64,000 nt of DNA from Verrucomicrobiaceae bacterium (GTDB lineage Bacteria; Verrucomicrobiota; Verrucomicrobiia; Verrucomicrobiales; Verrucomicrobiaceae), in NCBI GenBank assembly GCA_027486585.1, contig JAIXOU010000134.1, positions 1-64,000 on the forward strand, written 5' to 3'. Made by a program: the position numbers and the translations under genes. Positions 15,900 to 24,380 of this stretch are shown piece by piece. The notes under the pieces are model-generated. The model saw only the letters and a list, made by a program, of their open reading frames with translations. It was not told the DNA's origin and ran no database searches. The first letter of the stretch is position 1; every line of letters starts with the position of its first letter.

Positions 15900-17333
15900 T
15901 TATTTCTGGCCACTTTGACCAGCTTCACGCGTGCCTTTACCCTTGGGCATCTTCATCAAGGCGTCGCCCAATTCAGCGCGGATGCTATCGGCGTATTCTT
16001 GGATTTTGCTGACGATTTCAGGATGATCTGCAGCGACGTTCTTCGACTCACTGATGTCTGTGTAAAGATCATACAATTCAGGCGTTGTGACATTTTGCTT
16101 GGCATACTTGGCGGGACTGCCGCCTGTGGCTTTCGGTTGGTTTCCTAGGCTGCGATAGCTGTGTGGCAGTTGCAGCTTCCACTGACCATTCCCAGAGGTG
16201 ATTGCCTGAAGCTGATTCTGTTCGTAATAGGTCGCATAAAAGTCATGCGGATTTTGGGTTTCAGGACCACCGATGATCAGGGGCCAGACATTCTTGCCGT
16301 CGATGTCATGTTTGGGCAATTCAGCACCAATGGTGGCGGCAATGGTCGGCAGCATGTCGATGGTCATCATCATCGAGTCGCTGGTTGTGCCTACGGGTAT
16401 TTTCCCCGGCCAACGCATGAGGCCACAGACTCGAGTGCCGCCTTCCCAAGAGGTGCCCTTACCTTCGCGCAAAAGCCCGGCCGAGCCACTGTGGTCGCCA
16501 TAGCTTAACCAGGGGCCATTATCGGAACTGAAAATGATCCAGGTGTTTTTTGCGAGGCCGTTTTTATCCAGGGTGTCCAGAACTTGTCCTACAGACCAAT
16601 CCACCTCCATCATGACATCGCCAAAGATACCCTTGCCAGATTTACCTTTGAACTTCTGACTTACAAATAAAGGCACATGAACCATGCTATGGGCGAGATA
16701 CAGAAAGAAAGGTTTGTCTTTGCTGCGTTGGATAAAGCTGACAGCCTTGGCCGTGTAATCGGTGGTGAGATGCGTCTGATCTTCGGCGGTAACGTCGTCA
16801 TCAATCACTTGGTCATTTTCAATCATGGGCAATTTTGGGAAACCGCCCTTTTTCATCTCAGGATGATACGGCCACATGTCGTTGGAATAGGGGAGGCCGT
16901 AGTATTCATCAAAGCCGTGCTTGGTCGGCAGGAACTGTGGCAGATGTCCCAGATGCCATTTACCCACCGCAGCGGTAGCATAACCTTTTTGCTTAACGAC
17001 TTCGGCTAGCGTCATTTCATCATCGTGAATGCCCATTTTGGAGTTCGGTCCAAGTGCGCCATGAATGCCGACACGATTGGGATAACAACCTGTCAGCAGC
17101 GCAGTTCGTGAAGCTGAACAAACGGCCTGAGCAACATGGAAGTTGGTGAACTTACGGCCTTCCTTAGCCAACCGATCAATGTTTGGTGTCAGATTGCCTT
17201 GGGCCCCAAAACAGCCAACGTCAGCATACCCCATGTCATCCATGAAGATGACAACGATGTTAGGCTCGAGGTTCTCGGCTAAGAGGAAGCCACTCAGGCA
17301 AAGTAAGCAGAAAATAGGTCGAATGAAACGCAT
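15900..17333 (-). CDS. Secreted type I sulfatase
   Basis: The 477-aa enzyme hydrolyses sulfate esters. It has a signal peptide (IRPIFCLLCLSGFLLA), the metal-binding MDDMGYADVG (D32, D33), and the formylglycine motif CSASR at C72-R76, in which the Cys must be oxidised by a maturase. WIIFSSDNGP (about 270) supplies further metal ligands; AVGKWHLG carries the conserved Lys and His. Full length for an arylsulfatase A-type enzyme. Convergent to the DUF1549/1553 gene, the pair fits breakdown of sulfated polysaccharides. No formylglycine-generating enzyme is in the window. Confidence 0.94.
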   Translation of the reverse strand: MRFIRPIFCLLCLSGFLLAENLEPNIVVIFMDDMGYADVGCFGAQGNLTPNIDRLAKEGRKFTNFHVAQAVCSASRTALLTGCYPNRVGIHGALGPNSKMGIHDDEMTLAEVVKQKGYATAAVGKWHLGHLPQFLPTKHGFDEYYGLPYSNDMWPYHPEMKKGGFPKLPMIENDQVIDDDVTAEDQTHLTTDYTAKAVSFIQRSKDKPFFLYLAHSMVHVPLFVSQKFKGKSGKGIFGDVMMEVDWSVGQVLDTLDKNGLAKNTWIIFSSDNGPWLSYGDHSGSAGLLREGKGTSWEGGTRVCGLMRWPGKIPVGTTSDSMMMTIDMLPTIAATIGAELPKHDIDGKNVWPLIIGGPETQNPHDFYATYYEQNQLQAITSGNGQWKLQLPHSYRSLGNQPKATGGSPAKYAKQNVTTPELYDLYTDISESKNVAADHPEIVSKIQEYADSIRAELGDALMKMPKGKGTREAGQSGQK

Positions 17334-17590
17334 CAGGTGTATCCAACGAAATGAAGGACTCCATTATGTCATTCAAGTTATGAACTGTTATTTCACTAGG
17401 TGCTAAGTGATAGGTGCCTTTTAATCACCACGGTACAAGTGTGTTTTACATGAAGGCTATTACTTAACTAATGTGCTTGCCGTGCTGTGAATGTGCGGCT
17501 GAAAGGGTGGCTCGGCAGTCTGTTGTTGTGGTCTTATGACGTGGCTACATATAGGCCTTTTAATATTGGGAAATGTCGTTATAAAATCTC

Positions 17591-18511
17591 ATGCACGACT
17601 TGCCTGCTGATCCTACACTTACGCCACTTGAGCCACTGCTTGCTGTTCGTGGGCTGAGACGGCACTTTGGTAGCATGCCTGCGGTGGATGGAGTGGATCT
17701 CAATGTGTATGCTGGTGAGATTTATGGCTTCCTGGGTATCAATGGGGCAGGGAAGACTACCACCATTCGCACGCTTATGGGCATCATCGCCGCTGAGGCT
17801 GGGACGATCACGCTCATGGGAGAGACGACTCGCCGCGCGACGGTGGAGCAGAAGCGCAGGATCGGGTATGTCTCTCAGGAACAGAATTTTTATCCATGGA
17901 TGTCATGCCGCACGCTTGGCCGCTTTGTCCGCTCTTTTTACCCGACATGGGATCAGCGTGAGTTTAATCGTTTGTTGGCGGTCTTTAGCATCCCGGAAGA
18001 GCGCCGCGTGTCTCATCTGTCTGGCGGCATGAGGGCGAAGTTGGCACTAGCTCTCGCTTTGGCACCCAAGCCGGACCTTCTCATTCTTGATGAACCCACC
18101 GCTGGACTAGACCCTGTGGCGCGGCGTGAGTTCATGGACATCATCGTGGAAGAGGCCCGTGAACATCAGCGCACCACTTTCTTCTCCTCACATCTCATTG
18201 ATGAAGTGGAGCGCTGTGCTGACCGCATTGGCATCCTTCATGCAGGAAGGATGCGCTTTGAAGGAAGGCTGGAAGAGCTTCGAGGCCAAGTAAGGCGTCT
18301 CATCCTCCCCAAAACGGATGAGCCACAAGAGATGCCTCCAGGTTTTCAAATTTGGCAGGAGCGGTCAAATGAAGCCGCACTCGAACGTGTGGTGCAGGCT
18401 CCTCAAGAGGCCTGGGCTAGCTTCAGCCTGCCAGAAGGTGCCGAAGTCAAACATCTCGGCCTGGAAGAGATTTTCATCGCTTGTGTCAGCACTCGGAGGT
18501 CACTCGCATGA
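17591..18511 (+). CDS. ABC transporter ATP-binding protein
   Basis: A 306-aa cytoplasmic ATPase with Walker A GINGAGKT (49-56), Q-loop SQEQNF, signature LSGGM (143-147), Walker B with LLILDEPTAGLDP (163-175) and switch His in FFSSHLIDEVERC. Its short tail of about 80 residues after the ATPase core is of the drug/Na exporter (ABC-2) type. Its stop overlaps the next gene by four bases (ATGA), so the three genes 17591-21935 are translated together and should form one transporter with two different permease halves. Preceded by about 257 bases with no gene, containing AT-rich sequence just upstream of the ATG. Confidence 0.95.
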   Translation: MHDLPADPTLTPLEPLLAVRGLRRHFGSMPAVDGVDLNVYAGEIYGFLGINGAGKTTTIRTLMGIIAAEAGTITLMGETTRRATVEQKRRIGYVSQEQNFYPWMSCRTLGRFVRSFYPTWDQREFNRLLAVFSIPEERRVSHLSGGMRAKLALALALAPKPDLLILDEPTAGLDPVARREFMDIIVEEAREHQRTTFFSSHLIDEVERCADRIGILHAGRMRFEGRLEELRGQVRRLILPKTDEPQEMPPGFQIWQERSNEAALERVVQAPQEAWASFSLPEGAEVKHLGLEEIFIACVSTRRSLA

Positions 18512-20052
18512 TTCGTGGCCTCTTCACCAAAGAACTGCGGCAACACGGCGGCCTTTTCTTCTTTGCCCTGATCCTCCTCGCTATCGGCATGGAGATGATG
18601 ATTCGCATGAATCTGCTGGTGCGCTCGGGCGGCAGTGCCTTTGCGCTGATGAACATGATGCTGTGGGTGCTCTTTCCTCTGGTCACGCTTATTCTGGCTA
18701 ATGCGCTCATCGCTGCCGAGTTCAGGCAGCGCACGCAGTTGTTTTTAGAGGCACTGCCTTTACCACGCTGGCTGATGCTGACAGTGAAGTATCTCCTCGG
18801 TCTCACCATGGCACTACTCAGTGTAGTGGTCCTGCTAGTGCTGTCCTGGATAGTGGGTGTGGAGACGGATGCGATAACGAGGCGCTTCGCGCTGTTGTTA
18901 ATCATTAAGGCCTCAGCTTGGGCTGCTTTTTGTTGGGCCGTCTGCTTCAGTATGGCTTTTCTGGGGCGTTATCGAGTCATCGCTTCTGTGACTTTGGTGG
19001 GTGGCCTTATTTCTGCCCAGCAATGGTTAGGCATGAAGGTGAACCGCTTTGGTCCCTTTGAACTCATCGGTGATCAGTTTGCCTATGAGCGCAGCACACT
19101 GCCGATAACGGAACTGCTCATCACGTTAGCTCTCATCGTTGTCGTAACGGCTTTTGGCTTCATGCTCGGTCTCGTGCGTGATGCCACGCTAGCCACCATG
19201 CTTTCAGAGAAAATGTCTGCTCGTGAGCGGGCCACATTTATCATCCTCACACTGGTCGCCCTCATGATGATCGGTCATGTCAAAGAGCAGCATGAGAATA
19301 CGGATCCATTGAGTCTGCCAGGCTCTATCGACATTGATAATGGTGTCGTTACCATCTCAGCCGCCGCAGCCGTGAATGAGCCGACAGACTTAGAGAAAGC
19401 GGCACTCAAAGCACATGCCAGTGCTGCTGACGCACTGCTGAAGGAGGTCGCTACCTATCTCCGGACGCCAAAGCTGCCGCCACTCTTCCTAGTGCATCGG
19501 CGTGACCTCGAAAAAGGTGAGATTGAGAATGGCGACCTCGACTCACGTCAAGGCACGTTGCTGCGTTTGAATTTGCTGATTACACCCACAGATGACCATA
19601 AATTGCAAACAGAGATCCTTTATCACCACTTGGGTGCTCATCAGCACTTTCGCAAGCATCTTAAAGATGCACGCTGGGTGCTGCGCGGTTTTTCCGCTTG
19701 GTGGCCGCAGCGGGGTCGCGCGCTTTCAGCGCCATCGGCAACTCTTGTCAGCTTAACTCCTACCGGCGATGATTTGCGGAAGTGGCTGACTTTTGAAGAA
19801 GGGCAGGATGAACGGGACGCCGCTGACTATGCCGCCTTTTGCATTCACACCCTGAGCCAAGCTGGACCGAATGCTCAGCAGCAGTTTTTGAGCAGTGCTC
19901 TCGGTTCAACCTATTCACACGATGGGCGTGGCAGCCTGCGTGACCTCTTTCAACCGCTGACTCAGCTGCTCAATGAAGCTACTAGCTGGACTCTCGATGA
20001 GCTAGCCAAGCGCGCTAATTGTCAACTCAAAGCTAAGGAGGTGCAGCCATGA
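18508..20052 (+). CDS. ABC-2 type permease with soluble C-terminal domain
   Basis: The 514-aa product has about seven membrane helices in residues 15-265 (for example FFALILLAIGMEMMI, LWVLFPLVTLILANALI, ATFIILTLVALMMIG) and the ABC-2 signature EFRQRTQLFLEALPLPR. Residues about 270-514 are soluble. In this tail ILYHHLGAHQHF followed by VLRGFSAWW lies where the partner permease has its HETGH and HEGVA motifs, so it may be a degenerate copy of that peptidase-like domain; this is inference. An odd number of helices would put the tail outside the membrane. Start ATG 18508 has a GGAGGT site and overlaps the ATPase stop. Confidence 0.8.
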   Translation: MIRGLFTKELRQHGGLFFFALILLAIGMEMMIRMNLLVRSGGSAFALMNMMLWVLFPLVTLILANALIAAEFRQRTQLFLEALPLPRWLMLTVKYLLGLTMALLSVVVLLVLSWIVGVETDAITRRFALLLIIKASAWAAFCWAVCFSMAFLGRYRVIASVTLVGGLISAQQWLGMKVNRFGPFELIGDQFAYERSTLPITELLITLALIVVVTAFGFMLGLVRDATLATMLSEKMSARERATFIILTLVALMMIGHVKEQHENTDPLSLPGSIDIDNGVVTISAAAAVNEPTDLEKAALKAHASAADALLKEVATYLRTPKLPPLFLVHRRDLEKGEIENGDLDSRQGTLLRLNLLITPTDDHKLQTEILYHHLGAHQHFRKHLKDARWVLRGFSAWWPQRGRALSAPSATLVSLTPTGDDLRKWLTFEEGQDERDAADYAAFCIHTLSQAGPNAQQQFLSSALGSTYSHDGRGSLRDLFQPLTQLLNEATSWTLDELAKRANCQLKAKEVQP

Positions 20053-21935
20053 ACCCCATACTGCTGATCAAAGAATTCTATAGCCTCAGGCTCACCTTCT
20101 TCATCTGCCTTGGGCTCACTATTTTTTATACAGGCTACATTTTCATAACAGACTTTCCTGACATGCAGACGGAGCCTGAAAATTCGGGAGCCATGGAGAC
20201 GGTCGTCCTCTATGGCATGCTTATCGGTGCGCGGGCACTGTCACAAGAGCGTGAAGAAGAAACGCAGAGCTTCCTTGATGGTCTGCCTATCAGCCGTAGC
20301 GCCATTTTTTGGCACAAAGCACTGGCTGCATGGCTTGTCTTTGCCTCGTGTCTGGTTGTTGAGTTCGTGGGCGAACTCATTCTGCAAATGCCTTCAAGGA
20401 CCTCTGTGAGTGAGGTCACACCGTGGTCTCTCTATCCCCTAGAATTCACACTGGCCATGCTCTTCGGCATCATGGTGATAGGTCTTTCTATGCTAGCCTC
20501 TTTTGTGCGAGGTCACTTCCCCTTGATTGCTGGATTGGTTATCTGGTCCTTCATTTGGCTGCGCTCACAAGGTGGCGACTTGGCAGCATGGTTAAACAGT
20601 CAGCTATTCTTCAAAGACGCCGCCGAAGTGACGATGAAGACACTGCTAGGTCACGGCGGCATCGCCATCATCGCCTTACTGCTGTCATGGTTATTCTTTC
20701 AGTGGCGAGATGGTCGCGTGAGCATCCAGCTGGCACATTTTGCAGACTCACGTTACTACAGCTGGCTTGGCTGGCCGCTGCGCTGCTGCGCTCTTGTAGT
20801 GTGGGTTTTTGCGCTCAAAGACGTGAGTAATGAAGACAAAAATAAATCTCACGATGCGCCAGAGATCATTGCAGCTGGTGAAAAGAAAGCTGCGACATCG
20901 AAGGCTAGCTTTGTTGGCTTTGCCAATCACCGCACGGACAACTATGAAGTGGTCTTTCGCCAGTCCCAGAGAGAAAAGATGCACCCGCTTTTCAGTGGCA
21001 TGGATCAGGTGCATGAGCAAGTGGCCACGTTTTTCCAGCACCCGCCTAGTCGAGATGCACCCATCGTACTCGACGTGGCAAGCATCGTCGCGCGCCACGC
21101 TGGCGGTCAGACGAACTGGAAGAAAATCCGCTTACCTTTGAATAAGGATGTGAGTCGAGACGAATTCTACAGCATCCTCCGACATGAGACGGGCCACGTC
21201 TTTATTGAAGAGCTAAGTCAGGGGGCGGCCACGGCATACTTTCAGCACATGCGTGCTTTTCATGAAGGTGTCGCCACAACAGTCCAGCTCTCAGATCTAG
21301 GCAAGTATAGTACCGAACAGAGGCTCAAGTATGAACGCACCGCAGCACTTGCAGATGAGCGTGGTAGAATCAGCATCGAGCTGTTGTGTGATAATGATGC
21401 CTTATGTGAAAAGCGTGACCCGAACGTTGTCTATCCGCTTGGTCTTATCTTTGCAGATGCCTTACTCGAAGTGGGCGGTCCTGAGTTACCTAAAAACGTG
21501 CTAACGAACCTGCGCCAAAACCCGCCAGCTCCTGGGGCCGATACGGCCACTCTTTGGCGTCATGTCTTACAGGCTAGCGGCACTTCGCTTGATCATATCC
21601 TGTCAGCTTATGCTACACGATTAAAGGCACTCAAAGAGCGTGAGAAGAGTTTCATTGGCAAGCATCCAATCATAAAATCCGACATGAGGGAGGAGGCCGT
21701 TCACCTCATCATTCGCCCGAAACGTCCAGATGAAACTCCAATCGACTCAAGGATCATCTGTGCCATCGAGAACGACCTCGGCCTCGCTACCGAGCTGCAA
21801 TACATCTTTCCTGAAAAAGACGGTAGCTTCCGCATCCCGCTCGCGGCCAAGCAGGGCGGTAAGCTGCGCTACATGATCGGCTGGTCCTCCCCGTTGCTCG
21901 CGCTTCCAGTCTTTGAGTCTTGGGCTGAATGGTGA
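20049..21935 (+). CDS. ABC-2 type permease fused to gluzincin-like metallopeptidase domain
   Basis: The 628-aa chain has about seven membrane helices in residues 10-270 (LTFFICLGLTIFYTGYIFIT, LEFTLAMLFGIMVIGLSML and others) and the ABC-2 motif EREEETQSFLDGLPISR. Residues about 290-628 form a soluble domain with LRHETGHVFIEE, giving H379-E380-x-x-H383, and AFHEGVA with E406 22 residues further on. HExxH plus a downstream Glu in an HEG-A context is the gluzincin zinc-protease pattern (M1-like). By helix count the domain lies outside the membrane. Starts with a GGAGGTG site and overlaps the previous stop (ATGA). Exported substrate or processed peptide unknown. Confidence 0.8.
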   Translation: MNPILLIKEFYSLRLTFFICLGLTIFYTGYIFITDFPDMQTEPENSGAMETVVLYGMLIGARALSQEREEETQSFLDGLPISRSAIFWHKALAAWLVFASCLVVEFVGELILQMPSRTSVSEVTPWSLYPLEFTLAMLFGIMVIGLSMLASFVRGHFPLIAGLVIWSFIWLRSQGGDLAAWLNSQLFFKDAAEVTMKTLLGHGGIAIIALLLSWLFFQWRDGRVSIQLAHFADSRYYSWLGWPLRCCALVVWVFALKDVSNEDKNKSHDAPEIIAAGEKKAATSKASFVGFANHRTDNYEVVFRQSQREKMHPLFSGMDQVHEQVATFFQHPPSRDAPIVLDVASIVARHAGGQTNWKKIRLPLNKDVSRDEFYSILRHETGHVFIEELSQGAATAYFQHMRAFHEGVATTVQLSDLGKYSTEQRLKYERTAALADERGRISIELLCDNDALCEKRDPNVVYPLGLIFADALLEVGGPELPKNVLTNLRQNPPAPGADTATLWRHVLQASGTSLDHILSAYATRLKALKEREKSFIGKHPIIKSDMREEAVHLIIRPKRPDETPIDSRIICAIENDLGLATELQYIFPEKDGSFRIPLAAKQGGKLRYMIGWSSPLLALPVFESWAEW

Positions 21936-21945
21936 TGATGGTGCC

Positions 21946-23337
21946 TTACTTTTTCACTACCTGATAGCTATCTTTGCTGTCTTTGATGACCCAGCCTGCG
22001 GCGTCTAATTCTTTCCGGGCCACATCTGCGGCAGGCCAGTCCTTGGCTAGTTTGGCTTGCCAACGTGCTTCGGCGAGGGCGATGATTTCGGCTGGGATTT
22101 CCACTTCTTCAGCTTCAGCGGGCAGGTTTAATCCCAGAGCTTTGAGCATGAAATGCAGCCCGCTCCAAGCTTGCTGGGCTTCGTCAACAGTGAGTGTGGC
22201 AGGCTTGGTTTTGTTGATCGTGCCAAACATGGCCCCCAGGGCACCTGGCACATTCAGGTCGTTATTCAGCGTGTCCCAGGCTTCCTGGAACGGACCGGGA
22301 GTTAAAGTATCATTCTTGGCAGCGTCACCAAGGGCTTTGGCAAACTTGGCCAGCTTCTGTAGGGCCTGACGGGCTGCATCCAGGGAATGGAAGGTGAAAT
22401 TGAGAGGCGCGCTGTAATAGCCACTGATCAGCACATAGCGCACTTCAGCGGGGGAATAACCACGCTTTTGCAGGTCCTCAAGAGTGTAGAGATTGCCTAG
22501 GCTCTTGCTCATTTTTCCACCATCGACCATCAGATGAGTGACGTGAAACCAATGATGGGCAAATTTGCCATGGGTTGCGCAGCAGCTCTGGGCGATCTCG
22601 TTTTCATGATGGGGAAAAATGAGATCCACACCGCCGCTGTGAACATCAAAATCTTCGCCTAAATACTCAAGCGCCATGGCACTGCATTCCAGGTGCCAGC
22701 CAGGGCGACCTTCACCCCAAGGGCTAGGCCAGAAGTTCTCGCCATCCTCAGGTTTTCGGGCCTTCCAGAGGGCAAAGTCAGCGAGCGAATCTTTGCTATA
22801 CTCGTCACTGTCTGTCGCATTTGAGGCCACCGTGGCTCCGAGACGTAGCTCTCGATCTTCCAAGTGGGAAAGACGCCCATAATCGCCAAAAGATGACACC
22901 TTGAAATAAACACTGCCATCGCCTGTGGTATAGGCATGACCGCGCTGGACCAGTGTCTCGATCATACGAACCTGATGGGGGATATGCGTGACGGCACTGG
23001 GTTCAACATGCGGAGGCAACAGATTTAAAGCGGTGCAATCCGCGTGAAATTTCTCTGTCCAATAGCGGGTGAAGTCGGCCAGTGTTTGGCCAGCTTTTTG
23101 AGAATCGCGGATTGTCTTGTCGTCCACGTCAGTGAGGTTGCGCACATGCAGCGTGGGCAATCCACCCATCTCCAGCGTCCGGCGGAAGACATCCTGAGCA
23201 ACGAAAGTTCGGAAATTCCCAATGTGGGCTGGTCCATAAACAGTCGGTCCGCAGCAATAAAAACGCAGCGTTTTGCCGTCCAGCGGCGTCAATGCTCGGG
23301 GTTCGCGGGTCAGGGTATCGTGGAGAGTCAGTGCCAT
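21946..23337 (-). CDS. cysS: Cysteine--tRNA ligase
   Basis: The 463-aa class I synthetase charges tRNA-Cys. Visible signatures: FYCCGPTVYGPAHIGN with the HIGN box at 38-41 and a zinc-ligand Cys at 28/29, further zinc ligands in HLECSAMA and HHENEIAQ, and KMSKS at 275-279. Length matches bacterial CysRS. It is convergent with the ABC transporter operon (ten bases between stops) and divergent from the following esterase. A second CysRS is not seen. Confidence 0.97.
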   Translation of the reverse strand: MALTLHDTLTREPRALTPLDGKTLRFYCCGPTVYGPAHIGNFRTFVAQDVFRRTLEMGGLPTLHVRNLTDVDDKTIRDSQKAGQTLADFTRYWTEKFHADCTALNLLPPHVEPSAVTHIPHQVRMIETLVQRGHAYTTGDGSVYFKVSSFGDYGRLSHLEDRELRLGATVASNATDSDEYSKDSLADFALWKARKPEDGENFWPSPWGEGRPGWHLECSAMALEYLGEDFDVHSGGVDLIFPHHENEIAQSCCATHGKFAHHWFHVTHLMVDGGKMSKSLGNLYTLEDLQKRGYSPAEVRYVLISGYYSAPLNFTFHSLDAARQALQKLAKFAKALGDAAKNDTLTPGPFQEAWDTLNNDLNVPGALGAMFGTINKTKPATLTVDEAQQAWSGLHFMLKALGLNLPAEAEEVEIPAEIIALAEARWQAKLAKDWPAADVARKELDAAGWVIKDSKDSYQVVKK

Positions 23338-23491
23338 GGGGATGCGAAGATGGCGGAAGTCTGGCTGGGAGCAAGGAGAGAGCGCTATTTCATCTTTTCT
23401 TCGTTGGTTCTAGGCATCTCTGTCGATTTCTCTGCCTGCATCACAGAAATGTCGTGCGTCTAGCCACCGTTACATAGCATCTTCAATACTC

Positions 23492-24361
23492 ATGAAACCG
23501 CTCCTTTTTTTACTGACCTTGGCTTTTGGTGCCCACGCGGCTGAACCTATCACGATCAAACTCTGGCCCCAAGGTGCCCCTGAATTACCCGGTGTGAAAA
23601 TTGGCCCAGAAGAAGTGATTCAAAAAAATGATGGCATTAAACGAGTGACGAACGTCACCGATCCCACGCTAGCGATCTACAAACCCGCAAACGCGAATGG
23701 CACCTCCGTCATCGTCTGTCCTGGTGGTGGTTACAGTATTCTCGCCATTGAGCATGAAGGCACGCAAGTCTGTGAATACCTCAATACCTTGGGCGTTACT
23801 GCGGTGCTGCTGAAATATCGTGTACCAAGGCGTGATCCAATGAATCCAAGCCGAGAGCCCCTTCAAGATGCACAACGGGCGATGGGCATTCTTCGTCATC
23901 GTGCTGCAGAGTTTGGATTAAAGGCTGACCGCATCGGTATTCTTGGTTTTTCAGCAGGCGGGCACCTCACTGTCATGACCAGCCTGCATGCCAATGATCG
24001 GACCTACCCCCAGGACCCTGCGTTGGATGTTCCAGACGCGACACCCAATTTTTCAATTCCCGTTTATCCAGCCTATCTCGTTAGCAAGGAGGATACCTTC
24101 ACTCTGCTCCCAGAAATCAAAGTCACAGAGAAATCACCGCCCACGTGCCTCGTGCATGCTCATGATGATAAAGGTGTGACCAGCTCTAGCTCCAGCGCTC
24201 TGCTTTATCTCGAATACAAAAAACTCAATCTACCTGCTGAACTCCACATTTACGCCAAAGGTGGCCACGGTTTCGGCATGAAGCAGAGTGGACTTCCCAC
24301 GGCTACCTGGTCCATCCGCGTTGGCGAGTGGATGAAGGCCATGGGGTGGTTGGAGCCATAA
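23492..24361 (+). CDS. Secreted acetylesterase-like alpha/beta hydrolase (BD-FAE type)
   Basis: The 289-aa protein has a signal peptide (KPLLFLLTLAFGAHA), then the oxyanion strand VIVCPGGGYSILAIEHEG, the nucleophile elbow GFSAGGH (about 150-156) and the C-terminal His in GGHGFGM. This order is typical of bifunctional feruloyl and acetyl-xylan esterases that remove acetyl groups from plant cell wall sugars. Predicted periplasmic or secreted. It is divergent from cysS and convergent with the TonB receptor. Confidence 0.86.
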   Translation: MKPLLFLLTLAFGAHAAEPITIKLWPQGAPELPGVKIGPEEVIQKNDGIKRVTNVTDPTLAIYKPANANGTSVIVCPGGGYSILAIEHEGTQVCEYLNTLGVTAVLLKYRVPRRDPMNPSREPLQDAQRAMGILRHRAAEFGLKADRIGILGFSAGGHLTVMTSLHANDRTYPQDPALDVPDATPNFSIPVYPAYLVSKEDTFTLLPEIKVTEKSPPTCLVHAHDDKGVTSSSSSALLYLEYKKLNLPAELHIYAKGGHGFGMKQSGLPTATWSIRVGEWMKAMGWLEP

Positions 24362-24380
24362 TCGTTTGCTTGCGATTTTA

